DNA from: Archaeoglobaceae archaeon
GTDB lineage: Archaea > Halobacteriota > Archaeoglobi > Archaeoglobales > Archaeoglobaceae
Length of the DNA stretch: 64,000 bases
Assembly: GCA_026986375.1 (NCBI GenBank)
Contig: JALSOQ010000022.1
Location: 26,469-90,468 of the forward strand
Direction: 5' to 3'
The notes under the pieces were generated by a model, which was not told the DNA's origin, did not search any database, and worked only from the letters and a program-made list of their open reading frames with translations. The position numbers and the translations under genes were made by a program. Shown here in pieces: positions 9,083 to 18,394 of this stretch; the stretch's first letter is position 1, and each line of letters starts with the position of its first letter.

Positions 9083-9095
9083 CAAATATATTTTA
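9083..9095 (+). promoter_or_regulatory. TATA box of the DUF4430-btuFC operon
   Basis: The sequence caaatatatttta lies about 25 bases before the ATG at 9116, and no Shine-Dalgarno motif precedes that ATG. This spacing predicts a leaderless transcript starting at or next to the start codon. Confidence 0.55.
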
Positions 9096-9115
9096 TTTAA
9101 ACTCAAAAAAACTTA

Positions 9116-10966
9116 ATGAGGTTGCTATGGTTTGTCATGCTGTCCGTGTTGCTGATCGTCCCGGCGAACGCCATGTTGCAGGGAAACGTTCAGCATACCG
9201 GAAACTACTCCGCAAGTGCGGAGATAATTCCTAAGGTCGCTTGGAAAACCTACATCAGCGGACTCGTTGACTGCCAGCCTCTCGTCGTGGATGGAAGGGT
9301 GTTCGTATCCAACTGGTATGGCTGGAAGGAGTGGAAACCCGGTCTCTACTGCTTGAACGCGGAAAACGGGGAAATTTTGTGGAGAAATCCCAAAGTGACG
9401 GGAGCTTCGAGCGTTGCGTATTATGATGGGAAGCTCTACGTCGGAAACCTCTCCGGAGATTTCTTCGTGATAAACGCCACGAACGGTGAAGTAATAAAGG
9501 AGATCAGGCTCGAAGATCATCCTTCGTGGTGGGGCATAGCATCTTCTCCCATAATCTACAACGGTAGCGTTTACGTAACGACATTCTCCAACGGAACCCT
9601 GTGGAAGCTCGACCTGAAAGGAAACGTCTTAAAGAAGTTCACCACGGGCGGAACAATATGTCCCTACGTTTCACCCACCGCCTTCGAAGGAAGGATATTC
9701 TTCGCAGGAAATTCGAGCGGGGATAGGATTTACTGCGTCGACGAGAACTTGAGCGAGATCTGGAACTACAGCGTCGATTCCCAGATAACGGGAACTCCTA
9801 CGGTAGGAAAGATAAACGGAAGCTACTACCTGATATTCACGACGAAGAAGAGTCTATACGTTCTCGATTTGAACGGGAATCTAATAGACAGGGTTCCGCT
9901 CAACGGAACGATATCGAGTCCGGCAGTCGCCTATAACATGATATACGTTGGGGCCAAGGACGGATTGTACTGCTTTAAGCTCGAAAACGGTCTCAAGCTC
10001 ATCTGGAAATTTAAGACGGAAGGCAAGGTGGATTCATCTCCGGCGGTAGCGAACGGGGTTGTTTACTTCGCCACAAACGTTAAGGAAGGGACTCTCTACG
10101 CCTTAAACGCCTTCAACGGAAATCTGCTCTGGTTCTACAGGCTGAAGCCTCCTCAGGGGTTATACTACAACATAATGTCCTCCCCGTTCATATACGATGA
10201 CAGACTATACATAGGAACGGACAGCGGTTACGTTTACTGCTTCGACTCCTCCGGAACCATTGAGTTCAACGTGACGCTCTCTCCCAAGAACGTGACAATA
10301 ACGATCGGCGGAAAGAGATATGAAGTCAGGGAAGATACAGCTTTGGGGGCTCTGCTTAAAGCTTCGAAGTATTCGACCAACGATCACGAAGTATTCTTCA
10401 ACGTAACCCTCGACGATAGCTGGTATGAGAAATACGGTTCATTCCTCATCAGCTCGATAATGGGACTGGGGACGAAGAACGTAGGGGGCAAGTGGATATA
10501 CTGGAGCGTATGGAACGAAACCTCGCAGATACCCGTTGGAGCGAACCTCTACTACTTGAGCGACGGGGAAACGATCTACTATAGATACGGAGACGGAACG
10601 ATCAACAATTCGACGGTAACGCTGAAGATTAACGCCGAAGTGAGTCCGATAGCGATAACCGGAGTGAGCGTAACTCCCGCAAAGCTCTGCGGAAACGCCA
10701 CGGCTTACGTGAATGTAAGCTCTTCTAAGAGCGGATGGTTCGTGCTTGTTGTGAGCGGTTTGAACGATAAAGGGGATTATATAGCCGGAATATCGACATT
10801 CCACCTTAGCAAGGGCGGTAGCGTTAGGGTGCCCGTGCTCATCCATATCCCGCAGAGAAACTCCATCGGAACTTACAAACTCTATGCCGGAGTTTACGAG
10901 CTCGAAGGTTATCCTAACGATCTCATAGAAATTTACGGGCCAGTCAAATGCGAGGTGTCGTCATGA
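9116..10966 (+). CDS. secreted beta-propeller protein with DUF4430 (transcobalamin C-domain-like) module
   Basis: The 616-residue protein begins with a signal peptide (MRLLWFVMLSVLLIVPANA). Residues about 30-380 are PQQ-type propeller repeats, seen as recurring YVGNLSGDFFVINATNG, VYCFDSSG and LYALNAFNGNLLWFY phrases. Residues about 385-500 (VTITIGGKRYEVREDTALG to GETIYYRYGDG) match the DUF4430 fold found at the C-terminus of vertebrate transcobalamin and intrinsic factor: a beta region, the TALGALLKAS helix, then WIYWSVWN. The last 115 residues look like an immunoglobulin-like domain. It opens the operon and overlaps the next gene by ATGA. No membrane anchor is seen. A role in binding extracellular corrinoid is inferred from this domain and from btuF/btuC downstream. 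Confidence 0.8.
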   Translation: MRLLWFVMLSVLLIVPANAMLQGNVQHTGNYSASAEIIPKVAWKTYISGLVDCQPLVVDGRVFVSNWYGWKEWKPGLYCLNAENGEILWRNPKVTGASSVAYYDGKLYVGNLSGDFFVINATNGEVIKEIRLEDHPSWWGIASSPIIYNGSVYVTTFSNGTLWKLDLKGNVLKKFTTGGTICPYVSPTAFEGRIFFAGNSSGDRIYCVDENLSEIWNYSVDSQITGTPTVGKINGSYYLIFTTKKSLYVLDLNGNLIDRVPLNGTISSPAVAYNMIYVGAKDGLYCFKLENGLKLIWKFKTEGKVDSSPAVANGVVYFATNVKEGTLYALNAFNGNLLWFYRLKPPQGLYYNIMSSPFIYDDRLYIGTDSGYVYCFDSSGTIEFNVTLSPKNVTITIGGKRYEVREDTALGALLKASKYSTNDHEVFFNVTLDDSWYEKYGSFLISSIMGLGTKNVGGKWIYWSVWNETSQIPVGANLYYLSDGETIYYRYGDGTINNSTVTLKINAEVSPIAITGVSVTPAKLCGNATAYVNVSSSKSGWFVLVVSGLNDKGDYIAGISTFHLSKGGSVRVPVLIHIPQRNSIGTYKLYAGVYELEGYPNDLIEIYGPVKCEVSS

Positions 10967-13218
10967 AGGGGAAGATTCTGCTTGTTCTGTTACTCATCTC
11001 ATGCATACATCTCGCCAAAGCTTTGAGCATAAGCGTGGAGGGAGATTGCATAGTGGGACACAAGCTTCTAATAAAAACGGACGAACCTGCCTTGATAATT
11101 TTGAGAATGAACGGCGGAACGCCAATATACGCCAACACTTCCGCATACTTCACTCCTCAAGTGACCGGAAAGCTTAGGATTGAAGCAGTAGCCAGAAACG
11201 AGAGGGCTTTCAAGGTGGTAGAGATTAAAAAGCCAAGCGGAGGAGGCGGTGGCTACGTAGGGCACTACTACCTACCAGAAGGGAACGTAACGGTAACGCT
11301 CGAAAACGGAGGAACCGCAAGCGTGAGCTACAGAACCGCATTAGGAGCTCTTCTAAGAGCTTCGGAAGTCATGGGGTTCGGAGTTAGGGTTAAGGCTTGG
11401 AGCTACGGACTCTTCGTGGACTGCATAAGGGGAATCTGCACCGGACACTTGGGCAAAAGTTCCGGCTGGATGTATTCGGTGAACGGAGAGATTCCGATGG
11501 TTTCCGCCGATAGGTATAACCTGAAAGCCGGAGACGACGTTATCTGGTATTTCTCAAGGAGCATGAGTGAGACTCCTGAGAGCTCTCCATACAGAATCGA
11601 GATAAAAACGTATCCGGACTGGTCGTTTGATGTCCACATGCACTGGAGCATCACACACGTTTCTGGAGGTGGAGGAAGCACGCAAGTTTCTGGAGGTGAG
11701 GTAAAGAGAACTGAAGAAAAAGCCGTTAACGTAACGACGACCAAAGAAACTCTGAAGGCGATCGTAAACGGAACTGCAACGTTCGTCGTCAACGTTACGA
11801 GGGTTCCGCTGAAAGTTGCCGTCAAAACTGCGAAACTCGTCGAACTCGAATTCGAAAGGAAGGCTCTGGCGGGAATGGAGCTGAACAAGCTATACGCCAC
11901 GGTTCTGGACTACTTCAGCATAAAAGCAAATAGATCGGTTAAATTAACCCTGAGCTTCGCCCTCAGCAAGGATACTCTTAGGAGGTTAAACTCCTCACCA
12001 AAGGACGTTTTCTTGGCGGAGTTAAAAGGAACTTGGATTCAAATCCCGATCAGCTATTCTGAAAACGAAACGCATTACCTGTTCAGAGCGAATCTGACTA
12101 ACTTCAGTTCGTTCGTGATAGCGGTCAAGTGGAGAGGATTCCCGCTGAACGCTACTGATGAAAGAATAGTGAGAGCACTCAACTACCTCAAGACTTTGCA
12201 GAAGGACGACGGCGGTTTCGGAAATCCGAACGAGAACAGCAGTTTTTCTGCGACGTGCTGGGCCGTAATGGCTTTGGTTTCTGCTGGCATAGATCCGCAC
12301 GGCTGGAAGAAGAACGGAAAATCGCCTATAGATTACCTCAGAGACCACATAGTGGAGGAATATCCAAAGATGGGAACTGCGGATCTCGCGAGAACGATTT
12401 TGGCTCTCGTTTACTCCGGAGAAAATCCGTGGAACTTCTCCGGCATAGATCTCGTTTCTGCTTTAAAGGATAGGACTAAGAAGGACGGACAGATAGGCGA
12501 CTACATATACACGACGATCTGGGGGATAATAGCGCTGAAAGCTTGCGGGAAAAACGTTTCCAAGTCAGTAGAATGGCTCGCAAGCCATCAGAATCCGGAC
12601 GGAGGCTTTGCATGGGCAGTAGGGGAGAAGAGCGATTACGACGACACGGCAGCTGCCATCCAAGCGCTCATAGCCGGAGGGATTCCGAGGGACAGCGAAG
12701 TGATTAAGAAGGCTTTAGAGTTCCTCAAGACTGGACAGAACGAAGATGGGGGGATGAGATACTTCGGAAATTCGGCGAGCAACTCCGCGAGCGACTCTTG
12801 GACGATTCAGGCTTTAGTTGCGGCTGGGATAAATCCGAAGGAATGGAAGAAGAACGGTGTGAGCGTTGTCGATCATTTGTTGAGCCTTCAAACCGATGAG
12901 GGATACTTCAAATACACGAAGTTCGTGACTGACAACCCGGGATACATGACGGTGTCCGCAATAATGGCTCTGCTTGGCAAACCGCACCCGATTAAGGTTA
13001 CGAAAGAGCATAAAGAGAAGGCACATGAAATTATTAAACCTCTTATCACTCCAAAACCCTCTCCCACTCAAACTCCTACACCCAAGCCAACTTCCATTCC
13101 GACTCCAACACCGACGGTTACGCCCCCAAGCACTCAACCGTTCGGAATAGACGGATTCACAGCTTTAATCGCATTGGCCGGAATAACGATCGCTTTGGCG
13201 GTGAGAAGATGGAGATGA
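10963..13218 (+). CDS. transcobalamin-like surface protein: DUF4430 + alpha/alpha-toroid + C-terminal sorting tail
   Basis: The start at ATG 10963 overlaps the previous stop (ATGA) and has gaggtg upstream; it begins a signal peptide (MKGKILLVLLLISCIHLAKA). Residues about 106-200 are DUF4430 (VTVTLENGGTASVSYRTALG, then GWMYSVNGEIP). A beta-sandwich middle follows. Residues about 402-690 are alpha/alpha-toroid repeats, e.g. LNYLKTLQKDDGGFG, SHQNPDGGFAWAVG, DDTAAAIQALIAGG and ASDSWTIQALVAAGINP. A Pro/Thr-rich linker leads to PFGIDGFTALIALAGITIAL and RRWR, resembling archaeosortase (PGF-CTERM-like) signals. Toroid plus DUF4430 is the architecture of animal intrinsic factor and transcobalamin, here with the order reversed. 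With BtuF next, it probably captures corrinoids at the cell surface; binding is inferred, not shown. Confidence 0.82.
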   Translation: MKGKILLVLLLISCIHLAKALSISVEGDCIVGHKLLIKTDEPALIILRMNGGTPIYANTSAYFTPQVTGKLRIEAVARNERAFKVVEIKKPSGGGGGYVGHYYLPEGNVTVTLENGGTASVSYRTALGALLRASEVMGFGVRVKAWSYGLFVDCIRGICTGHLGKSSGWMYSVNGEIPMVSADRYNLKAGDDVIWYFSRSMSETPESSPYRIEIKTYPDWSFDVHMHWSITHVSGGGGSTQVSGGEVKRTEEKAVNVTTTKETLKAIVNGTATFVVNVTRVPLKVAVKTAKLVELEFERKALAGMELNKLYATVLDYFSIKANRSVKLTLSFALSKDTLRRLNSSPKDVFLAELKGTWIQIPISYSENETHYLFRANLTNFSSFVIAVKWRGFPLNATDERIVRALNYLKTLQKDDGGFGNPNENSSFSATCWAVMALVSAGIDPHGWKKNGKSPIDYLRDHIVEEYPKMGTADLARTILALVYSGENPWNFSGIDLVSALKDRTKKDGQIGDYIYTTIWGIIALKACGKNVSKSVEWLASHQNPDGGFAWAVGEKSDYDDTAAAIQALIAGGIPRDSEVIKKALEFLKTGQNEDGGMRYFGNSASNSASDSWTIQALVAAGINPKEWKKNGVSVVDHLLSLQTDEGYFKYTKFVTDNPGYMTVSAIMALLGKPHPIKVTKEHKEKAHEIIKPLITPKPSPTQTPTPKPTSIPTPTPTVTPPSTQPFGIDGFTALIALAGITIALAVRRWR

Positions 13219-14282
13219 GAAAGTTCGCCTTGCTTGTTCTGGCAATTTTTTTGATCGGCTGTCAAACGCACTCGCGCATTCAAACAGTTTCGCACATCCA
13301 AGCGGTTAACGTTACTTACCACCTAAATTTCTCATACCTGAGCCATGGGATAGTCGAGAAGGCAGATGAGGTAATCGTTAGGGACGATTTCGGTTATGAG
13401 GTCGTAGTAAAGAAGTTCCCGCACAGAATAGTCTCCTTAGCACCTTCCAACACCGAAATTCTCTTCGCACTGGGCTTGGGGAATAGAGTGGTGGGGGTTA
13501 CGGACTACTGCGACTATCCGCCGGAGGCAGTTAAGTTGAGGGAGGAAGGTAAGATCGAATCGATAGGCGGTTATTCAACCGTAAACGTCGAGAAGGTCAT
13601 CTCGCTAAAGCCGGATTTGGTGGTGGCGTGCTACGGAAACGGAATAGGAACGGTTGAGGCGATAAAGCGTTTCGGTATTCCCGTTATATGCTTCAACCCC
13701 CGCAACCTCACCCAGATAATGAGGGACATATACGTTTTGGGAGTCGTCTGCGGAGTTAAGGAGAACGCGACGAAGCTGATAAATTGGATGGTCAAGAAAA
13801 TCGATGAAGTAGTCGGAATTACTTCGAAAGCGAAAGTTAGGCCTAAGGTGGTTCACATACTGTGGAACGATCCGATATGGGTGAGCGGAAGAGGAACGTT
13901 CGTGGATGAGTTGATAAGACTCGCAGGAGGGATAAATGCGGTGAAAAAGAAGGGATGGGTAGTGATAAGCAAGGAGGAACTTCTGAGGATGAATCCAGAC
14001 GTTATAATCGTGAACAGCGGTAGCGGGATGGGTAACGGCAGAGATATTTTATACGAATGGATTACGAACGACAGCGTTCTTTCGAATTTGAAGGCGGTAA
14101 AGGAGGGGAGGGTTTACGTCGTCGATGCGGATATCGTATCCAGACCGTCATACAGAATCGTTTACGCGCTCGAAGATTTTGCGAGGTTCATACATCCCGA
14201 GCTTTTTGGTTCTGGCCTTGATCACGCTCATAGTATCTCCAGCGTTGGGCCCGAGCCAGATACCGCCGAAGCTCGTAGCTGA
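13215..14282 (+). CDS. btuF: corrinoid ABC transporter substrate-binding protein
   Basis: This is a class III periplasmic-binding-type protein. The N-terminus has a lipoprotein-like signal (FALLVLAIFLIGCQTHS). The core has the family phrases RIVSLAPSNTEILFALGLG, VVGVTDYCDYPPEA and NVEKVISLKPDLVV. ATG 13215 is chosen over 13209 because it forms an ATGA overlap with the upstream stop and has ggtgag at proper spacing. The conserved fold appears to end near [15 protein letters not shown]; the last 25 or so residues are unlike the family and overlap btuC in another frame. It would deliver corrinoid to BtuC; haem or siderophore cannot be excluded by sequence alone. Confidence 0.85.
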   Translation: MRKFALLVLAIFLIGCQTHSRIQTVSHIQAVNVTYHLNFSYLSHGIVEKADEVIVRDDFGYEVVVKKFPHRIVSLAPSNTEILFALGLGNRVVGVTDYCDYPPEAVKLREEGKIESIGGYSTVNVEKVISLKPDLVVACYGNGIGTVEAIKRFGIPVICFNPRNLTQIMRDIYVLGVVCGVKENATKLINWMVKKIDEVVGITSKAKVRPKVVHILWNDPIWVSGRGTFVDELIRLAGGINAVKKKGWVVISKEELLRMNPDVIIVNSGSGMGNGRDILYEWITNDSVLSNLKAVKEGRVYVVDADIVSRPSYRIVYALEDFARFIHPELFGSGLDHAHSISSVGPEPDTAEARS

Positions 14283-15156
14283 ATCGATCTTTAAGGCGAT
14301 AACGGGAAAGAAGCTGAGCTTGGAGGAGAGGATAGTCGTAGATCTCAGAATTCCAAGGGTTCTGATGGCTTTCCTCACCGGAATCGCTCTCTCAACATCC
14401 GGAGTCGTAATGCAGGCCATATTCAGAAACCCGTTGGCGGATCCGTTCGTTTTGGGAATTTCCGCAGGAGCTTGCGTAGGAGCTATTTTGGGCATTCTAC
14501 TTTTCTTTGACGTCTATTCTGTATCCCTCTTGGCCTTCCTAACATCCCTCTTAGCCATCTTCACCGTCTACAACTTGGCAAGGGTAAGGGGAAGGATCAC
14601 CACGGAATCCCTACTGCTGTCGGGGATAGCCGTCAACTTCTTCCTCTACGCTTTAGAATGGCTGATGCTCATCACATTCAACAGAGCCCATCTAATCCTA
14701 ACTTGGCTCGTTGGATTCTTCGGAAACGTCGAATGGTTGGACGTTGAGGTTAGCCTTATCCCGGTCTTGCTCGGAGTGGTTGTCGTTTGGTTCTTCTACA
14801 GAGACCTCAACGCCATGGCGTTCGGAGAGGAGACCGCCCACTACTTGGGTATCGACGTTGCTACTGTCAGGAAAGTTCTGCTCGCTGTCGTGTCTCTCAT
14901 AACCGCGATATGCACGGCTTTCGTCGGAATAGTAGGATTCGTCGGATTAATGATCCCACACATAGCCAGAACCATCGTCGGAGCCAATCACAGAGAACTC
15001 ATCCCATCCTCAGCCCTAATCGGCGGAATATTCTTGGTTTGGGCGGATACCTTCGCAAGAACTTTTATGAACGATTCCGTTCCGGTAGGAATAGTTACGA
15101 TGCTCTGCGGAGCTCCTTTCTTCCTCTACCTCCTAAGGACAAAACAAAAGATTTAA
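14206..15156 (+). CDS. btuC: corrinoid ABC transporter permease
   Basis: This is a FecCD/BtuC-family permease with about nine or ten hydrophobic segments. Typical motifs include [40 protein letters not shown] and the coupling-helix region [17 protein letters not shown]. The TTG at 14206, just before the first hydrophobic segment, is my preferred start. An ATG at 14125 is in frame, but its extra residues lie under conserved btuF coding sequence. Either choice overlaps btuF by 77-158 bases, which is unusual. No ATPase gene (btuD) follows; argF starts 25 bases later. Confidence 0.85.
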   Translation: MVLALITLIVSPALGPSQIPPKLVAESIFKAITGKKLSLEERIVVDLRIPRVLMAFLTGIALSTSGVVMQAIFRNPLADPFVLGISAGACVGAILGILLFFDVYSVSLLAFLTSLLAIFTVYNLARVRGRITTESLLLSGIAVNFFLYALEWLMLITFNRAHLILTWLVGFFGNVEWLDVEVSLIPVLLGVVVVWFFYRDLNAMAFGEETAHYLGIDVATVRKVLLAVVSLITAICTAFVGIVGFVGLMIPHIARTIVGANHRELIPSSALIGGIFLVWADTFARTFMNDSVPVGIVTMLCGAPFFLYLLRTKQKI

Positions 15157-15181
15157 TTGTCTTCGACAATATTTCTTAGGG

Positions 15182-16102
15182 ATGAAGCATCTGATATCAA
15201 TGGCAGATCTAACGCCAGAGGAGCTCGAAGAGATTCTCGAACTTGCAGAGAAGCTCAAGGAGGAGAGATATAAAGGGAGAGTTACGGACTACTTAAAGAA
15301 CAAGAGTCTTGCGATGATATTCGAGCTCCCCTCAACCCGAACCAGAATCTCTTTTGAAGTCGCAATGACCGATTTGGGCGGGCATGCCCTCTATTTAAGC
15401 TGGAACGACCTGCAGTTGGGAAGGGGTGAGCCGATAAAGGATACCGCCCGTGTTCTAAGCAGATACGTCCATGCGGTTATGATGAGGGTTAGAAACCACG
15501 AAACGATCGTGGAATTTGCGAAATACTCCTCTGTTCCGGTTATAAACGGTTTGAGCAACCTTGAGCACCCCTGCCAGATAATAGCCGATCTTCTGACGAT
15601 TAAGGAGTATAAGGGTAATCTGAAGAACGTCAGGTTGGCTTGGGTTGGAGATGGTAACAACGTCTGCAACTCCCTGATTCTGGCTTCCGCTTTGACGGGA
15701 ATGAAGATGGTCGTGTCAACTCCGAAGGGTTACGAGCCGAACGAAGAAATAGTCAAGAAGGCTCTGGAGATGGGTGCGAATTTGGAGTTCGAGCCGGATC
15801 CGACCAAAGCCGTGAGGAATGCGGACGTGATATATACGGACGTATGGGTTTCGATGGGGCAGGAGGCTGAGAGGGAGAAGAGGTTGAGGGATTTTGCGAA
15901 GCATCAGGTCAGCGAAGCTCTAGTAAGCATGGCCAAGGATGACGTAATAGTCATGCACTGCCTGCCAGCACACAGGGGGGAGGAGATAACCGAGGAGGTT
16001 CTGGAAGGTGAGCATTCGATAGTATTCGATCAGGCCGAAAATAGGTTGCACGCTCAGAAGGCCATCCTGCTCAAGCTTATTGGGGGTGAAGAGGTTGACT
16101 GA
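15182..16102 (+). CDS. argF: ornithine carbamoyltransferase
   Basis: The 306-residue enzyme makes citrulline from ornithine and carbamoyl phosphate in arginine synthesis. Visible motifs are the carbamoyl-phosphate site [18 protein letters not shown], the [12 protein letters not shown] loop, DGNNVCNSL and the ornithine-binding loop [14 protein letters not shown]. Length and order are normal. It is followed without a gap by nadE, whose start lies inside the argF 3' end. ArgJ of the same pathway is at 29-30 kb. Confidence 0.95.
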   Translation: MKHLISMADLTPEELEEILELAEKLKEERYKGRVTDYLKNKSLAMIFELPSTRTRISFEVAMTDLGGHALYLSWNDLQLGRGEPIKDTARVLSRYVHAVMMRVRNHETIVEFAKYSSVPVINGLSNLEHPCQIIADLLTIKEYKGNLKNVRLAWVGDGNNVCNSLILASALTGMKMVVSTPKGYEPNEEIVKKALEMGANLEFEPDPTKAVRNADVIYTDVWVSMGQEAEREKRLRDFAKHQVSEALVSMAKDDVIVMHCLPAHRGEEITEEVLEGEHSIVFDQAENRLHAQKAILLKLIGGEEVD

Positions 16103-17984
16103 TTGGAAAGCCGTAGTGGATAGGATCACGGAGTTCATAAGGAAGGTCGTCAGCGAGGCGAACGCCGATGGAGTTGTAGTCGGATTGAGCGGGGGAGTTG
16201 ACAGCTCAACGACGGCATTTCTCTGCGTCAAAGCTCTGGGAAAGGATAAGGTTCTCGGAATAATCATGCCAGAAAGGGGAGTTACGAGGGAGGAGGACAT
16301 AGAGGATGCTCTAAAAGTTTGCGAGATTTTGGGAATAGACTACAAGTTCGTCGAAATCAATCCGATGGTCGAAGTTTTTTTGAACGAGCTCGGAGAGGGC
16401 AATAGGATTGCTGTGGCGAATCTAAAGCCGAGAATTAGAATGATCATAAACTACTACTACGCTAACAACATGAACAGACTCGTTGCCGGAACTGGAAACA
16501 AGAGCGAATTGATGACTGGCTATTTCTGTTACGATGAAAAGACGAGGGTCTTGACGACGGAAGGCTTGAAGACGTATAGGGAGCTGAAGCCCGGAGACGT
16601 TGTGTTTTCGCTCAACTTGAATACCGGTAAGGTTGAGGAGGTTCCGGTTAAAGCCGTTTACACTTTCGAATACGAGGGTGAGATGATCCACATAAGGGGT
16701 AAGAGGACGGATCTGCTCGTTACTCCAAATCATAGAATGCTCATCGTAAAGAATGGATTGAAGTTCGTTCAGGCTGAAGAGTTTTTGAATAAGAAGTTCA
16801 GCCTCCCGATTCCCACACCTTGGGACGGGATCATGGATATGGATTACTTCAACACGACGGAGTTTCAGAGAGATCTCTACCACAACACCAATGTGCTACC
16901 CGAAAACATGCCGATTGAACCGTTCCTATATCTCATGGGTCTTTACATAGGAGACGGAACTTGCTCGACTTACGACGTGAAATCTTCGATAAAGGTAGAG
17001 GACAGGGAAGAGTGGATTAAAAATAGAGACGAGAGGGGAAGGTTTGCTCCGGCAGATGGCGAACGTAAGCCGGTTACATACAAAGCTCACAGCGTTTATT
17101 TTGCCATTCTGGAGCACGATAAGGCGAGGGATAAGCTGATAGAAACCTTAGAAAACTTGGAGATAAGATACAGAGCCTACAGAAATTTTGTCAGAGTCAA
17201 TTCAAAGGTTCTTCACCGAATATTCAGGCAGTGCGGAAGTAGGGCTGAAGAGAAGAGAATTCCTAGATGGGTTCTGAAGCTGCCACCCAAGAAGCTGATA
17301 TGGGTTTACAGGGGTTTGATGGACAGCGACGGTTGGGGATACCAGAACTATCAGACTATATCATACAACCTTGCGTTGAACATCGTTGAGTTGTGTGCAA
17401 AGCTCGGAATGCACGCGACCATATCCGTCAGACCTCCAAAAACCACCGAATACAACGGAAAGATCATAAGAAGTAGGAGGTCGTTCGTCGTAACGATAGC
17501 TAAGAACGTAAGAACGACTTCGATCTATCCTTCGAGCGTTTCGAAGGTTCACTACAAGGGGATAGTGTGGTGTCCGGATGTCCCACCACATCACAACTTG
17601 CTCGTGGAGAGGAACGGAAAGTTCACATTCTGCGGAAACACGAAGTATGGGGACGGAGGAGTCGATTTCTTGCCGATTGGAGACCTCTACAAAACCGAAG
17701 TTTTCGAACTCGCGAAGTTCTTAGGAGTTCCTAAGAGGATCATAGAGAAGGCTCCGTCGGCCGGGCTGTGGGTGGGGCAGACGGATGAAGGGGAATTGGG
17801 GATTACCTACGTGAAACTCGACACGATTCTCAAAGCACTTGAGAAAGGAGTTAAGCCTGAAGAGATTCCGAGGAGGTTCGACGTCAGCGAGGAGGAGGTC
17901 AGAAGGGTTTTGGAGATGGTCGAAAAGAGCAGGCATAAGAGAGAACCTCCGCCGATCGCAACGGTTAGAGATCTCGTGGATTAA
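16095..17984 (+). CDS. nadE: NAD+ synthetase precursor containing an intein
   Basis: This amidates deamido-NAD to NAD+. The N-extein has the ATP pyrophosphatase loop [14 protein letters not shown] and [14 protein letters not shown]; the C-extein resumes with [20 protein letters not shown], and the spliced product is about 258 residues, normal for ammonia-dependent archaeal NadE. The insertion lies between phenylalanine and threonine inside one of the most conserved active-site segments. The TTG at 16095 follows gggggtgaag with proper spacing; a GTG at 16086 is an alternative. It overlaps the end of argF by eight bases. Confidence 0.92.
   Translation: MTDWKAVVDRITEFIRKVVSEANADGVVVGLSGGVDSSTTAFLCVKALGKDKVLGIIMPERGVTREEDIEDALKVCEILGIDYKFVEINPMVEVFLNELGEGNRIAVANLKPRIRMIINYYYANNMNRLVAGTGNKSELMTGYFCYDEKTRVLTTEGLKTYRELKPGDVVFSLNLNTGKVEEVPVKAVYTFEYEGEMIHIRGKRTDLLVTPNHRMLIVKNGLKFVQAEEFLNKKFSLPIPTPWDGIMDMDYFNTTEFQRDLYHNTNVLPENMPIEPFLYLMGLYIGDGTCSTYDVKSSIKVEDREEWIKNRDERGRFAPADGERKPVTYKAHSVYFAILEHDKARDKLIETLENLEIRYRAYRNFVRVNSKVLHRIFRQCGSRAEEKRIPRWVLKLPPKKLIWVYRGLMDSDGWGYQNYQTISYNLALNIVELCAKLGMHATISVRPPKTTEYNGKIIRSRRSFVVTIAKNVRTTSIYPSSVSKVHYKGIVWCPDVPPHHNLLVERNGKFTFCGNTKYGDGGVDFLPIGDLYKTEVFELAKFLGVPKRIIEKAPSAGLWVGQTDEGELGITYVKLDTILKALEKGVKPEEIPRRFDVSEEEVRRVLEMVEKSRHKREPPPIATVRDLVD
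16527..17639 (+). other. NadE intein with LAGLIDADG homing endonuclease domain
   Basis: This 371-residue in-frame insertion shows all intein blocks. It begins with cysteine ([20 protein letters not shown]), has the TPNHRMLI block B histidine, two dodecapeptide endonuclease motifs (LMGLYIGDG and GLMDSDGWG), and ends [17 protein letters not shown] before extein threonine. The penultimate residue is glycine rather than the usual histidine; some active inteins tolerate this. Both acidic residues of the endonuclease motifs are present, so it may still be a homing element. Confidence 0.93.
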
Positions 17985-18390
17985 TTCTTCTTTCTTTTGG
18001 AACGTAATTTTTCACGATTTTTCCGTTTCCCTTCCCGCAACCCAAAAAGAACTTTCTCCACTTCAGTATGACGTAACCTCTAACCGGTAACACCAAATCC
18101 TCCCCGCTCATCCACTTCTTTGCAGTTTCGTCGTCGACCTCTATCACGTTTTTCTTGGCGAGCCTTCCGACGATAAAGGATCCTTCGATGGAAAGCCTTA
18201 TTCCTTCCTTCTCGATAGTTCCGAAGTATAGTCCGTAGTGATACGTGGAAACTTCGATTCCGCAATTCTTAAAGGCGTATATTCTTTTCTTACCCCTTTC
18301 CTCGAATTCCAAGCCCAGACTTAGGAATTCTTTCCTGTCTACACCGAACTGCCTTTCCAAAAGCTTGGCGATCCTCTCCTTAATATCCAT
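17965..18390 (-). CDS. PUA-like protein paired with an RNA m5C methyltransferase
   Basis: The 141-residue protein resembles the C-terminal PUA-like domain found in RsmF/NOL1-type methyltransferases: LPVRGYVILKWRKFFLGCGK, then [14 protein letters not shown]. Here it is a separate gene immediately downstream of the methyltransferase, with the start four bases after its stop. It probably helps bind the RNA substrate. ATG 18390 is used. The 3' end overlaps the convergent nadE by 20 bases. Confidence 0.7.
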   Translation of the reverse strand: MDIKERIAKLLERQFGVDRKEFLSLGLEFEERGKKRIYAFKNCGIEVSTYHYGLYFGTIEKEGIRLSIEGSFIVGRLAKKNVIEVDDETAKKWMSGEDLVLPVRGYVILKWRKFFLGCGKGNGKIVKNYVPKERRINPRDL

Positions 18391-18394
18391 CACC

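Noticed and set aside
16080..16094. nadE start at the TTG of 16080
   Set aside because: The purine-rich gggggtgaag that should act as ribosome-binding site would lie inside the gene; TTG 16095 or GTG 16086 fits better.
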